The position numbers and the translations under genes were made by a program. Below the pieces are notes generated by a model. That model was not told where the DNA came from. It made no database searches and saw only the letters and a program-made list of their open reading frames with translations. Positions 1 through 10,484 of a stretch of DNA of 64,000 nucleotides are shown here, piece by piece. How positions within the stretch are numbered: the first letter of the stretch is position 1; every line of letters starts with the position of its first letter. The stretch comes from Plotosus lineatus (Eukaryota; Chordata; Actinopteri; Siluriformes; Plotosidae), in NCBI GenBank assembly GCA_024760905.1, contig CM045729.1:54945580-55009579 (forward strand), written 5' to 3'.

Positions 1-62
1 AAGTAATCTGAAATAAATAAAACAAGCCTTTATTTTAAAAGAAATATATACAGTAATTAAAT

Positions 63-2590
63 ATCATCATCGTCTTCCACTTAATCTGGGGTCAGGTTGT
101 GGGGGCAGTAGTATAAGCAGTGAGGTCGTCCCTCTCCCCAGCCACTTCCTCCAGCTCTTCTGGGGTGACACTGAAGCATTCCCAGACAGGCTGAGAGACA
201 GAGTCCCTCCAACGTATTCTAGGCCGATGCTTTCCTGGTTGAACATGTTTGAAACACCACACCAGGGAGGCGTTTGGGAAGCATTCTAACCAAACACCCA
301 AGCCACCTCAACTGGCTCCTCTCAACACGGAGGAGAAGCGGTTCTACTCCGAGCTCAAGATGGCTGAGTTTCTAATCATATCTCTAAGGGAGAGCCCCGC
401 CACGCTGCAAACTAAGTTCACTTCAGCAGCTTGTATCCATGATCTTGTTTCGCTCACTACCCAAAGCTCATGAAAATAGGTGAGGGTTGGAACATAGATT
501 GCCTGGTAAATTGAGAGCTTTGTCTTATGGCTCAGCTCCCTCCTCGTCATGACGGACCGGTACAAGATCTACTTTAAAGCAGAGGCTGCAGCGAGCCACC
601 TGTCGAGCTCCCATTCAATCCTTCCCTCACTTGTGAAAAAGACCCCAAGAGACTTGAACTCTTGCACTTGGGACAGGACCCCATTCCAGACCCAGAGGGT
701 GCATTCCATCCTTTTCCATCTTTTCTTGGACTTGGAGGTGCTGATTCTCATCCTGGCTGCTTTCGAATTGCTTCAATGAGAGCTGGAGATTCCAGATTGA
801 TGAAGCTTAAAGGACAACATCATCTGCAAAAAGCAGAGATGAGATCCGATGGCCACCAAACCAGAACCCTTCAATGCCGTCGCTGCACTTAGTCATTCTG
901 TCCATAAAAATTATGAACAGAATTGGTGACAAAGGACAGCCGTGGCAGACTCCAACCCTCACCGGAAAAGAGTTTGCCCTGCTGTTACCAGTGTGGACCA
1001 AGCTCTTGCTCCAGAGACCGAGTGGCCCATAGTAACAGGTCTAGTTCACCATACTTTCGGAGCACGCCCCACAAGATGGTCCCAGGGACACTGGAGAAAG
1101 CCTTCTCTAAATCCACAAAATGTCCGGACAGATTGGGCAAACTCCCAGGTCCCCTCCAGGATCCTGTAGAGTGTATAGAGCTTTTCGAGAGTGCTGCGAC
1201 CAGGACAAAAACCACATTGTTCCTTCTGAATTCAAGGTTCAACCATTGGTCAGATCCTGATCTCCAGTACTCCTGAATAGACTTTCCCTGGGAGGCTGAG
1301 GAGTGTGATTCAATGATACTTGGAACACACTCTGGACTACCCCAATTTGCCAATCCAGTGGTACGGCCACCATGTGACGTTGCAGAGACATGTTAACTAA
1401 GACAGTCCTACAACATCCAGAAGCTCTGAGATGTTCAGGGAAGATCTCATCCACCCCCAGACCCCGACCACCGAGGAACTTTTTGACTACCTCTGCAACC
1501 TCAATCCCAGTGATGGGTGGAACCAGCCAAACCCCCAGGGTCTTCCTCCTCCACGAAGGGTGTGTTGGTGGGATTGAGGCAGTCGTATTCCTTCCACCTC
1601 CTAACACATCCCCAATTGAGGTGAGCAGCTCATCACATTCACTGTAAATGGTATTTGTGCATAACCGAGTACCCTTCTTAAGGTGTTCGATAGTGATCCA
1701 GAACCTTTTTGAGGCAAACCAATATTTCATTTCCAGGCTCTTACCAAACTCCTCCTACACTGAGTTTTTGCATCGCCGATGGCTAGACCTGCAGCACGTT
1801 TGGCCTACTGGTACCTGTCTACTGCCTCGGGAGTCGTCCCACCACCACCACAACAGATGTCCTCCATCAGGTTCAGGGTTTACCACCACAACAGGCACTG
1901 GAAGGCGGCCTTCCCCACCATTGGAGCCAACTCGCCACCAGGTTGTCATCAGTTGACAGCTCAAGTCCTCTTTTTACCCGAGTGTCTAGACCATTTGGCC
2001 ACAAGTTCGGGTGACATGACTACAAAGTCAATCACTGAACTGCAGCCTAGGGTGTCCTCATACCAGGTGCACCCATGGACGCTCTTATGTTCGAACAGGG
2101 TGTTCGCGATGGAAAAACAGTGACGAGCACAGAAGTCCAGCAATGACATACCATTCGTTTTTAGATTGGACAGACTGTACCTACCGATCACACCCTTCCA
2201 GGTCCCACTATCATTGCCCACATGGGTGTTGAAGTCTCCCAGGACAACGAGGGATTCCCCTGGGGGAGCGATCTTCAACCCCCCCCCCCCCCCCCCAAGG
2301 ATTTTAATAAGGGTGGGCATAAGCACAAACAACATTCAGGTGATTCCCCCAAAAAAAAAAAAAAAAAGGTGGAGGGGAGCCAACTTTTTGTCAACTGGGG
2401 AGAACCACAACATGTGGGCACTGAGATGAGGCAACAAGGATGCACTCACAGGCTTGCCTCCTCTCCCCATTAGCAACCCCAGAATGGGATAAGGTCCAGC
2501 CTCTATGGAGATGGGTGGTTCCCATCAGGACACACAAACTCCTCTACCACGATAAGGTGACGATTCAATGAGGGGACACATTGAAGCTTA
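63..2590 (-). mobile_element. Degenerate Rex3-like RTE-clade LINE
   Basis: Read on the minus strand, this is a non-LTR retrotransposon broken by several frameshifts. In element order: a 5' UTR-like stretch containing CACCTTATCGTGG (near 2550-2570); an endonuclease fragment with DFNTHVGND and VIDFVVMSPEL (about 2240-1985); a linker; a reverse transcriptase with FVDLEKAFSSVP (about 1110-1070), GCPLSPILF (about 945) and ISSLLFADDVVL (about 840-807); and a C-terminal part ending in PEELEEVAGERD (about 150-110). An ATCATCATC run near 62-72 fits the short tandem 3' end known for Rex3. The Rex3 assignment rests on remembered family features and the RT block; the RTE clade is the safer statement. The N-terminal half of the endonuclease is missing. 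The copy is presumably in an intron of uchl3, whose first exons lie outside the window. Confidence 0.8.
2285..2370. repeat. Homopolymer C and A runs in LINE
   Basis: A run of C at about 2280-2296 and a run of A at about 2350-2367 interrupt the LINE endonuclease region. They read as poly-Gly and poly-Lys in spurious translations and have no coding meaning. Confidence 0.7.
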
Positions 2591-2599
2591 AATTTAGTA

Positions 2600-2865
2600 C
2601 AGTAGGCCCTCGATATACGCAGTGGTTTGGTTCCAGCCCCTCCCGTGAATGAAGATAATCCGCGAGTTCTGTACCCGGAAGTAAAACCCCATGTATCATA
2701 TTACATGCGCGAATGAGCAACCGGAAGTAAAATGCTATGTGTCTATTACATGTGATAAAATATGTTTCTTAAACACATTCTATAGACAGTCTTACTCATT
2801 AATTAATTACAGTAATTAATTTAGTAAAATGTAGTAATGATTAAGAAAAACTTTTTTTATTTTGT
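2600..2865 (+). mobile_element. Pogo/Tigger-like MITE fragment
   Basis: Starts with CAGTAGGCCCTCGATATAC directly after a TA dinucleotide. This terminal pattern (CAGT..CCCTCG..TA) is typical of pogo/Tigger-type inverted repeats. The right end is not seen; a SINE was inserted next to it. Family assignment is by motif only. Confidence 0.5.
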
Positions 2866-2885
2866 ACTGTGATATTTATTACAGA

Positions 2886-3249
2886 GGGGCAGTGGTGGTC
2901 TAGTGGTATAGGGTGCTGGATTGCTGATCCAAAGGTTGGGAGTTTGAGTCCCACTCTCCATAAGTTTGTCACTGTCTCCCCCCCCCCCCAAATGCAGCTA
3001 ACTGGGTTATCAAAGGCGGGCCATGTCGCTCACTGTCTATGGTGAGAGGCATGTAAAAGAACCATTGCTGACTTTCGTTAAAAGTAGGCTGCAAAGTCGT
3101 CAGCGTGTTTCTGTCCCTTGCTAAAAGGGTTGTGACAGGAAGGGCACCCGACGTAAAAACCTCTGCCAAATCAAATGTGCGAATCAGATGATTCGCTGTG
3201 GCGACTCCCGAGTAAAAGGGAAAAAGCCGAAAGGAAGACAGACAGACAG
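2886..3249 (+). mobile_element. tRNA-derived SINE, tail type A
   Basis: Head with Pol III-like A box (TGGTCTAGTGGT) and B box (GTTTGAGTCCC), a shared body (CAGCTAACTGGGTTATCAAAGG; TATGGTGAGAGGCATG), then tail A, which resembles the ends of the RTE LINE at 61-63 kb (GACGTAAAAACCTCTGCC ... ATTCGCTGTGGCGAC ... AAGCCGAAAGG). A 20-bp exact target-site duplication (ACTGTGATAT...) flanks it at 2866-2885 and 3250-3269. Confidence 0.9.
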
Positions 3250-3275
3250 ACTGTGATATTTATTACAGAAATCTA

Positions 3276-3435
3276 CAGTGATCCCTCGCTACTTCGTGCT
3301 TCAGTTTCTGCAGCTTCAGTGCATTGCAGGTTTTTCAAAAATATTCATGGAAAAATAAAAAATAGGAAATTTAAGGAAAAGTAGTAAAAATTTCCCTCCA
3401 ACAAAACTACTTACATTTTTATGAGGTGCACCTCT
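3276..3435 (+). mobile_element. CAGTGATCCCTCGCTAC MITE fragment
   Basis: Begins after TA with CAGTGATCCCTCGCTACTTC and continues with sequence shared with the longer copy at 43397-44144 (TTTTTCAAAAATAT, then GGAAATTTAAGGAAAA). The right part is lost into a TG-rich microsatellite at about 3436-3490. Confidence 0.65.
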
Positions 3436-3578
3436 GTGTGTGTGTGTGTGCGCGTGCATGTATGTGTGTGTGTGTGCGCGCATGTGTGGGTGTCATTTAA
3501 AGTGTAAGGGTTGACGACTGATAAAAATGAAGAAGAATGAAAACATTAATCTCTTGCACTTCTTGTTTGTCTTCATAG

Positions 3579-3735
3579 TATGAGTCATTTAGACTGGAGG
3601 AGGAAGCAAAGCTTAAGGCGCAGGGGCAGGACGTGTCACCAGAGGTGTACTTCATGAAACAAACGATCGGGAATGCATGTGGCACAATAGGGTTGATTCA
3701 TGCAGTCGCAAATAACCAAACATGTCTTGAGTTTG
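3579..3735 (+). CDS. uchl3: uchl3 exon with catalytic Cys
   Basis: Acceptor TTCATAG, donor GTAAGT. Encodes [11 protein letters not shown] through [17 protein letters not shown] to CLEF; contains the active-site Cys and the oxyanion Gln. Ends in phase 1. Confidence 0.95.
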
Positions 3736-6700
3736 GTAAGTGAAAATTTCCTGAGTTATTAAAATGTATTTCAATTAGTGTTAATAGATTTTAATTACAG
3801 TGGTACCTTGACTACTCCTTCTACGAAATTAAATCGTTCCGAGGGCCAGCTCGTAAGTCAAAAAGTTTGTTAGATTAAAAAAAAAATTCCCATAGGAAAT
3901 AATAGAAAACCAATGAATCTGTTCCAACCCCCTCCCAAACTCATATAACCTGTCACCAAACACGTGACTTAATATATTAAAGATAAACTTCACTTCATAA
4001 TAATAACAATACATGTACATTAACATTGATAATAATCAACAATAAATAATAATAATAAAACAAGAATAAACAATAAGTCAACTAACCCTTCCGTTTATCG
4101 ACTGCGGAAAAGATGTTACATGGGCATGATGTCACATGGGTAGGCATGAGGTGGTACGTAACAGAGAAGGAGGAGGGGGAGAATTTTGCGCATGTGCACA
4201 CTACGAATGCCAGCGAGGAAAGGCTCATGGTGAGTTCCCACAAGGCCAGTGCTTCTCAAATAGTGCAGCGTGCCCCCCTTGGGGGGCCCAGTTGGATGCT
4301 GAGGGGGGGCATGACCCTGGGGAACATGCTTTTTTGCCATACTGTACTAGAATTAAGTGTAATGGTGCATCCTCTACAGTAGGTGGCAGTGGCACTCTCA
4401 CTGTGTTCCCCTTGATGTAGGGAGAAAGCACCAAGCAAACGATATGAAGTGCAGTAAACACTATTTATAGTCGCACGTGGGGTGCTCGGGAGGGCGTGAA
4501 ATGTTTTTTTTTCTTCCTATAGGGGGCATCACAGAAAACAATTGAGAAGCACTGCACAAGGTGCTCTCGGAGCGTGGAGGAATTCACGCGGCAGTATACA
4601 AGGCTAATCGTCCCAGAAAGCCATTTCCCCAGCAGAGCTTGTAAATCAAAATTTTGCTTGTTGGACGGGGCAGAGTTTTGGTGGGATTGAAGCTCGTATC
4701 ATGGAAAATTTGTTATTAAAGGCACTCGTAAGTCAAGGTACCACTGTATTTTTATTGTATTTATATGCTCTTACTTAGTAATTGATGAAAAATTATAGGT
4801 ATTCATCATTATATTGTATTTGTAATATTTTTTTTAATCAAAGATGGGTTGTTGTTGTGCAGAGGCTGATTCACCACTGAAGAAATTCATTATTCAATCA
4901 TCTAAGATGAGCCCAGAGGAGAAAGCAGTCTTTCTGGAAAAAGACGAGGTTGTATAAATATTATGGTGATAATAAGAGACACTGAATTCATTAACCTGTA
5001 GGTTTGGTGCCTGGAATTGTCAAGGTTTGTGTTTTCTTCTTCCATTCTGAAACAAACATTTTTGTCTTCTTCAGAGTATCCGTGTAACCCATGAGTCAAG
5101 TGCTCAGGAGGGACAGACAGAGGTTGGTTCAGTTTTGTTACAAGTTCAAGTTGTAACCACAGTCCTCTAATAGTCACATGTAATATAGAACACAATATAT
5201 GAGTGATAACTTGTCTAAGCTAACGCCAGCTTTACGTGAATCATAGCATTGATTTTATAAAGTTCTAGAAGATAGCTTCTTCTTCCAAAAGGTATTGCCT
5301 CAATTGGTGTTTTGATCATAAGGTGTAGTGATTGACTGAAACCCAACACAACAGTCTAGTTAATATACAGGCGTTCAGTTGAACTCTGAAAGCCATTGTG
5401 TATGATTTGCATTCTTTTTTTCCCTATTGATACAGTCACTGGTCCATCCTGTCCTGTAGCTGGGATCTTATCATCCTAGAAAAGACCATTCCCATCATCA
5501 TCATCATCATCATCATCACTATTATAGTATAACACGGATCTGTCAGACTAACCGATCTATCCTTTCAGCTTTTTCCATTTTTCAGGGGTTGCCACAGCGA
5601 CTGATTCGTACGTTTGATTTGGCATTGGTTTTTATGTCGGATGCACTTCCTGACACAACCCTTTAGCCAGTGACAGAAACACGCTATGCAGCTACTCTTT
5701 ACGAAAGTCAGCAATGTATTTTTACACAAACCTCTCACTATAGACAGTGAGAGACATGGCCGGCCTTTGCTACCCCAGTGAGCTGCATTGGGCGGTTGGG
5801 GGGGGCAGTGACAACCCTCTGGAGAGTGGGACTCGAACCCCCAACCTTGGGATCAGCGAGCCAGTGCCCTTTACCACCAGAACACCACTGCCCCTAAGTG
5901 AGACTAACCTTCTAATGGGACAAATTAAAACTGATCCTCTACCTCAGCGTCACCCAGACGTACAATACATATATATCAATTCTTTATCGTTTATCTTAGT
6001 GTGTGTTAGTTAATTTTAATCTATTCATTCCCCCCCACCCACCTCGGGCAACCTGTAAATATTTTATGGAGAACTCTAAGACTGCTTTCCCTTTTTACAT
6101 TAAAAAAAAATGAAGACTTAAACCACATTCACACCGGATGCGACAAGCGGCCATGCAAAATTGATGATCGGTAGTGCGATTAGCAGCGAGAGGTGATATT
6201 TTCTCAGGTGACACGCGTAGACCAGGTCCTAAGTTCAATGCCATTTAATTCCACCAAACACACAGTTCCCCAAGACCTTTTCCTATTCACTTAGGCCGTG
6301 TAATTTCACGTACAGTTCAGCGGCAAAACAATTTGCTTATTGTTTGTTCTTTCCTGTGTGAATGTTCTTTTAGTAGGAATAGCTGTGAATATAAATCAGG
6401 TGCATTTATATACTAGTCCTTCTCAAAAAATTAGCATATTGTGATAAAGTTCATTATTTTCTGTAATGTACTGATAAAAATTAAACTTTCATATATTTTA
6501 GATTCATTGCACACCAACTGAAATATTTCAGGTCTTTTATTGTTTTAATACTGATGATTTTGGCATACAGCTCATGAAAACCCAAAATTCCTATCTCAAA
6601 AAATTAGCATATTTCATCTGACCAATAAAAAAAGTGTTTTTAATACAAAAAAGTCAACCTTCAAATAATTATGTTCAGTTATGCACTCAATACTTGGTCA

Positions 6701-8543
6701 GGAATCCTTTTGCATAAATGACTGCTTCAATGCAGCGTGGCATGGAGGCAATCAGCCTGTGGCACTGCTGAGGTGTTACGGAGACCCAGGATGCTTCGAT
6801 AGCAACCTTAAGCTCATCCACAGTGTTGGGTCTGGTGTCTCTCAACTTTCTCTTCACAATATCCCACAGATTCTCTATGGGCTTCAGGTCAGGAGAGTTG
6901 GCAGGCCAATTGAGCACAGTAATACCATGGTCAGTAAACCATTTAGCAGTGGTTTTGGCACTGTGAGCAGGTGCCAGGTCGTGCTGAAAAATGAAATCTT
7001 CATCTCCATAAAGCTTTTCAGCAGATGGAAGCATGAAGTGCTCCAAAATCTCCTGATAGCTAGCTGCATTGACCCTGCCCTTGATAAAACACAGTGGACC
7101 AACACCAGCAGCTGACATGGCACCCCAGACCATCACTGACTGTGGGTACTCGACACTGGACTTCAGGCATTTTGACATTTCCTTCTCCCCAGTCTTCCTC
7201 CAGACTCTGGCACCTTGATTTCCGAATGACATGCAAAATTTGCTTTCATCCGAAAAAAAGTACTTTGGACCACTGAGCAACAGTCCAGTGCTGCTTCTCT
7301 GTAGCCCAGGTCAGGCGCTTCTGCCGCTGTTTCTGGTTCAAAAGTGGCTTGACCTGGGAAATGCGGCACCTGTAGCCCAGTCCACTGCTTCCACAGGTCC
7401 CCCAAGGTCTGGAATCAGCCCTTCTCCACAATCTTCCTCAGGGTCCGGTCACCTCTTCTGGTTGTGCAGCGTTTTCTGCCACACTTTTTCCTTCCCACAG
7501 ACGTCCCACTGAGGTGCCTTGATAGAGCACTCTGGGAACAGCCTATTCGCTCAGAGATTTCTTTCTGTGTCTTACCCTCTTGCTTGAGGGTGTCAATGAT
7601 GGCCTTCTGGACAGCAGTCAGGTCGGCAGTCTTACCCATGATTGCGGTTTTGAGTAATGAACCAGGCTGGGAGTTTTTAAAAGCCTCAGGAATCTTTTGC
7701 AGGTGTTTAGAGTTAATTGGTTGATTGAGATGATTAGGTTAATAGCTCGTTTAGACTACCTGAACATGATATGCTATTTTTTTGAGATAGGAATTTTGGG
7801 TTTTCATGAGCTGTATGCCAAAATCATCAGTATTAAAACAATAAAAGACCTGAAATATTTCAGTTGGTGTGCAATGAATCTAAAATATATGAAAGTTTAA
7901 TTTTTATCAGTACATTACAGAAAATAATGAACTTTATCATAATATGCTAATTTTTTGAGAAGGACTAGTATTATAGTTTTCAAAAATTCTGAGATGAATT
8001 GTTGTTCTCCTTCCTGCTTTTCAATCAGGCTCCAAGTGTTGATGAAAAGGTGGATTTACATTTTATTGCCTTTGTGATTGTTGGAGGACATTTATATGAG
8101 CTAGGTAAGTAGCTGATCATTGGTCAGATCTCATCACCAAACACTCCACGACTGTGTCTGTCCTACTGCATAATTTTACAAATTGTTATCGTGGAGACAT
8201 TAACCAATTTTCTTGGCTACTTTGCAGATGGCCGGAAACCGTTTCCAATAGTTCATGGGAAAACTACACAGGACAGCTTCCTGGAGGCAAATATATCTTT
8301 TATATATGCTTTCTATAAAACTCCAATTTTATATCACAAATTTATGGAGCTATTCTACTCGCCATTAAGATGAGATGTTCTTGTATTTGTGTTGCTGAGT
8401 GAGAATTCTGATGATTATAATGTAGGACTTTGGGGAGAAATGATCTGTTTTGTTTGCAGGATGCTGCAGAGGTCTGTAAGAAATTCATGGCACGTGATCC
8501 CCAAGAACTCCGCTTCACTGTCGTGGCTCTCTCCAAAGCCTAA
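3579..8543 (+). CDS. uchl3: uchl3, ubiquitin carboxyl-terminal hydrolase L3 (3' part, six exons)
   Basis: Cytosolic cysteine protease of peptidase family C12, which removes small adducts from the C terminus of ubiquitin and also processes NEDD8. Exons seen: 3579-3735, 4863-4948, 5075-5122, 8029-8104, 8228-8286 and 8460-8543. Joined in phase they correspond to about residues 62-230 of the 230-residue human protein. The catalytic Cys is in NACGTIGL with the oxyanion Gln before it (FMKQT), His in DLHFIAF, and Asp in YEL-D-GRKPFP, its codon split between exons four and five. The protein ends FTVVALSKA. First exons (about 61 residues) lie 5' of the window. The fifth exon has a GC donor rather than GT. 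The adjacency to lmo7 matches human chromosome 13. Confidence 0.95.
3798..4746 (+). mobile_element. Non-autonomous TA-flanked element, TIR CAGTGGTACC
   Basis: Left end CAGTGGTACCTTGACTAC, right end GTAAGTCAAGGTACCACTG, with TA on each side (3796-3797 and 4747-4748). No transposase is present. TIR and TA duplication suggest a pogo/Tigger-type MITE. It lies in a uchl3 intron and has itself received an insertion at 4247-4554. Related elements: 24471-25158 and 51527-52090. Confidence 0.85.
4247..4554 (+). mobile_element. hAT-type MITE nested in the preceding element
   Basis: Terminal repeats CAGTGCTTCTCAA and TTGAGAAGCACTG, as in Charlie/Zaphod-like hAT elements. An 8-bp duplication flanks it (CACAAGGC at 4239-4246, CACAAGGT at 4555-4562; one mismatch). 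308 bp, no coding capacity. Confidence 0.85.
4863..4948 (+). CDS. uchl3: uchl3 exon (ADSPLKKF...LEKDE)
   Basis: Acceptor TTGTGCAG, donor GTTGTA (weak). Encodes [19 protein letters not shown] and on to FLEKDE, matching the region just before the active-site crossover loop. Confidence 0.92.
5075..5122 (+). CDS. uchl3: uchl3 exon, crossover loop
   Basis: Acceptor TCTTCAG, donor GTTGGT. The 16 codons [16 protein letters not shown] align with the flexible loop over the active site. Confidence 0.93.
5500..5520. repeat. (CAT)n microsatellite
   Basis: Short ATC repeat at about 5492-5520 in a uchl3 intron. Confidence 0.7.
5554..5900 (-). mobile_element. tRNA-derived SINE, tail type A
   Basis: Minus-strand copy of the 2886-3249 family, B box as GACTCGAAC on the plus strand. 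Flanked by AGACTAACC at 5545-5553 and 5901-5909. The open frame near 5747-6013 is a SINE artefact. Confidence 0.85.
6413..7968 (-). mobile_element. Tc1-like DNA transposon, nearly complete
   Basis: 1556 bp flanked by TA (6411-6412, 7969-7970). Inverted repeats of about 200 bp are almost identical; each has the direct-repeat motif CTCAAAAAATTAGCATA at both its outer and inner end (IR/DR arrangement as in Sleeping Beauty-like elements). The transposase is on the minus strand and is frameshifted. Lies in the intron before the uchl3 catalytic-His exon. High arm similarity points to recent insertion. Confidence 0.95.
6687..7639 (-). pseudogene. Tc1-like transposase, two frameshifts
   Basis: Three consecutive frames rebuild most of a Tc1 DD34E transposase, a cut-and-paste nuclease. 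The N-terminal part (7639-7415) has helix-turn-helix features ([31 protein letters not shown]). The middle part is read in another frame at about 7431-7246, and the C-terminal catalytic part at 7280-6687. Catalytic residues are visible: Asp in DESKFC, Asp in [12 protein letters not shown], Glu in [13 protein letters not shown]. Frame breaks near 7420 and 7260 make it inactive as read. The rest is well preserved, so the element may still have working ends. Confidence 0.9.
8029..8104 (+). CDS. uchl3: uchl3 exon with catalytic His
   Basis: Acceptor TTCAATCAG, donor GTAAGT. Encodes [20 protein letters not shown] then HLYEL; the His in DLHF is the triad His. Ends in phase 1, so the catalytic Asp codon is split. 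Confidence 0.95.
8228..8286 (+). CDS. uchl3: uchl3 exon with catalytic Asp, GC donor
   Basis: Acceptor CTTTGCAG. Completes the Asp codon, then [19 protein letters not shown]. The only donor that keeps the frame is GAG|GCAAAT, a GC-AG intron. Confidence 0.9.
8460..8543 (+). CDS. uchl3: uchl3 last coding exon
   Basis: Acceptor TTTGCAG. Encodes [19 protein letters not shown] then TVVALSKA and TAA. The C terminus matches the vertebrate protein end for end. Confidence 0.95.
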   Translation, partial: DAAEVCKKFMARDPQELRFTVVALSKA

Positions 8544-9465
8544 TGCCACCCGCCTGCTGTCTGTTTACTTAAGAAGAAACTGCCAGCCTTTCACAAATGT
8601 TGGAATGTTTACTTTCTTACATGGTGGATTACATCCTTGATCAAAGTGTTATTTACTAATATTTTGCTGTGGATATGGTTTGATTTGGTTGTGAATGAAA
8701 CACAAAATATAACAAATGTGTCCTTGTATGCATTGGTAGTCTTTTTTTTCTTATCTTCAATTACTACATGAATTATCACTTGACCTTTTCTGCTGTGCTC
8801 TGTCCTTCATACTGACACATTAAATTTAAATTAGACCACTGGAGTTAAGGAGTGGTTCCTCGAAACAATGCAAAGGAATTAATCCTGTGTTAACACATGC
8901 TGATGACAGATGGTGTTTCTTCTGATGCACAAAATTACATTAAAGATTATGCTCTTTGTAAATGTTGACTTCACACTCGGATAACCTTTCCTCTATGTTG
9001 ATGTTTACTTTTGTAACTGATTGGAAAGGCATTACAGTATTCTGAACATTTTACAGTCTGTGTTCAGTTTGTATTAGATGGTGTCAACTGTAGCTACAGG
9101 GGTGAACCTGATGGGATCTTCTGCTGGTTTCATGTTCTCATGTGTTTTCTGAGATAAAGTTCCCAGTCACTATGGTGATGAAGAGCAGTTCCTTGAGTTA
9201 CTGTATCGTTCTGTCAATTCAAACTTGTCAGGTCGTTTTCTCACCTTTCTCTTATCAACCTGCAATCAGTGTCATTTCCACCCACAAAATTGCAGTGCAA
9301 TGAATGTTTTCCCTCTGTACCATGAAACACCCACAAGATCCCATTTTGGAGTTTCTGAAATGCTCAAGCAAGCAACTGGCAGCAGCAACTATACCACTTT
9401 TTTTTTTTCTCCCTTCCACAGTTATTTTTACCAGTTATGACAGATTTTTGGTGTGACCATGAACT
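8544..9465 (+). other. uchl3: uchl3 3' UTR and downstream sequence
   Basis: Sequence after the uchl3 stop. ATTAAA hexamers at 8819-8824 and 8939-8944 are candidate polyadenylation signals; no AATAAA is close. The transcript end cannot be fixed from sequence. No other gene seen. Confidence 0.4.
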
Positions 9466-9800
9466 GGAGGGTGGTTATGGCCCAGTGGTAGGGTGCAGGA
9501 TTACTTATCTGAAAGTCAAGGGTTCAAGCCCCACCATTACTGAGTCAACTGCTGCACCCCAACGCCGCCAGCTGGGCCATTAAAGGCCGGGCGTCTCCCT
9601 TACTGTGGTGAGAGGCATGTAAAAGAACCATTGCTGTTGTGTGGTAATAGGCTGTTGGTTTGCAGTTTTTCTGCCCCGTGATGGCCTGACAAGATATCCA
9701 TGGTGTGCTCATGTACCCTGCCCTCTACCAGAGTCGGCTGAGATAGGCGCTAGCCTGCCTACAAGCCTAATAAAGATTAAGCAGTTCAGAAAATTAATGA
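9466..9800 (+). mobile_element. tRNA-derived SINE, tail type B
   Basis: Same head and body as type A, then tail B: GATGGCCTGACAAG, GAGTCGGCTGAGATAGGCGC, TAAGCAGTTCAGAAAAT. Confidence 0.8.
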
Positions 9801-9908
9801 CATTAACTGAAACTCTTCAATGTATTACATTGCACTGCTTGTTCTGGAATCATGCACAATGTGCCCAATATCTGGAAGCAACATCAATAGTGCATATGCA
9901 CTTTTTAT

Positions 9909-10384
9909 AGGGGAAGTGGTGGCTCAGTGGTTAAGGCTCTGGTTTACCGATTTAAAAAGGTTTGGGGTTCAAGCCTCAGCAAGTCCCAGCTGCCACTGTT
10001 GGGCCTTTAACCCTCAACTGCTCAGTTTTATAAATGAGAGAAACATATATTTGCCTTTGGATAATGTAAGGTAAAGTCCTTTGGGCTTTTTACACCCGAA
10101 CCATGGTGGCTCATCAGGATAGTGCTTAGCCCCGCTTCTCATAACATGGAGCGACGAGGAGTTCCGTCACAGGTTACCTTCCCAGTATATTTTACTGGTC
10201 CCCATTTATTCTGCTGGGTGAACAGAGACACACTTGTGGTTGAAACCTTGCCCAGGAGTCTTAGCACAGTGAAGGTTTCACTGGGATTTGAACACACACC
10301 CTCCCGATCATGAGCACAGCACCCTAAGCACTACACCACCGGCCCTGCCTTTGGGTAAGGATGTCTGACAAATACCTTAAATGT
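9909..10384 (+). mobile_element. tRNA-derived SINE (second family), interrupted
   Basis: Head GTGGTGGCTCAGTGGTTAAG, B box GGTTCAAGCC, then CACTGTTGGGCCTTTAACCC. The 3' end (GGGTAAGGATGTCTGAC at about 10353) is separated from the body by a nested minus-strand SINE at 10064-10346. Confidence 0.8.
10064..10346 (-). mobile_element. Third SINE family, nested in another SINE
   Basis: Minus copy of the element at 27913-28217 (shared AAAGTCC..TTGGGCTTTTTACACCC, B box as GGGATTTGAACAC). TGCCTTTGG(A/G)TA flanks it on both sides as target-site duplication. Confidence 0.8.
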
Positions 10385-10469
10385 ATGACACTTGGTGCAA
10401 AAGATGTTTTATGTGACACATAACTTTTTTCTTCTCATGTTGCTAACATGAAGTGATTTTTCTTTTGTT

Positions 10470-10484
10470 CCACTAGAGGGCGCG
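10470..10484 (+). promoter_or_regulatory. CTCF-like motif, plus orientation
   Basis: CCACTAGAGGGCGCG fits the CTCF core CCASYAGRKGGC exactly. Lies between uchl3 and lmo7, outside the recognised repeats. Binding is not shown by sequence. Confidence 0.5.

Noticed and set aside
1648..2123. Plus-strand open frames across 1.6-2.1 kb
   Set aside because: Antisense of the Rex3-like LINE.
2905..2960. tRNA gene-like A and B boxes
   Set aside because: Belongs to a SINE; the acceptor stem and remaining cloverleaf are not formed. The same applies to the other SINE heads.
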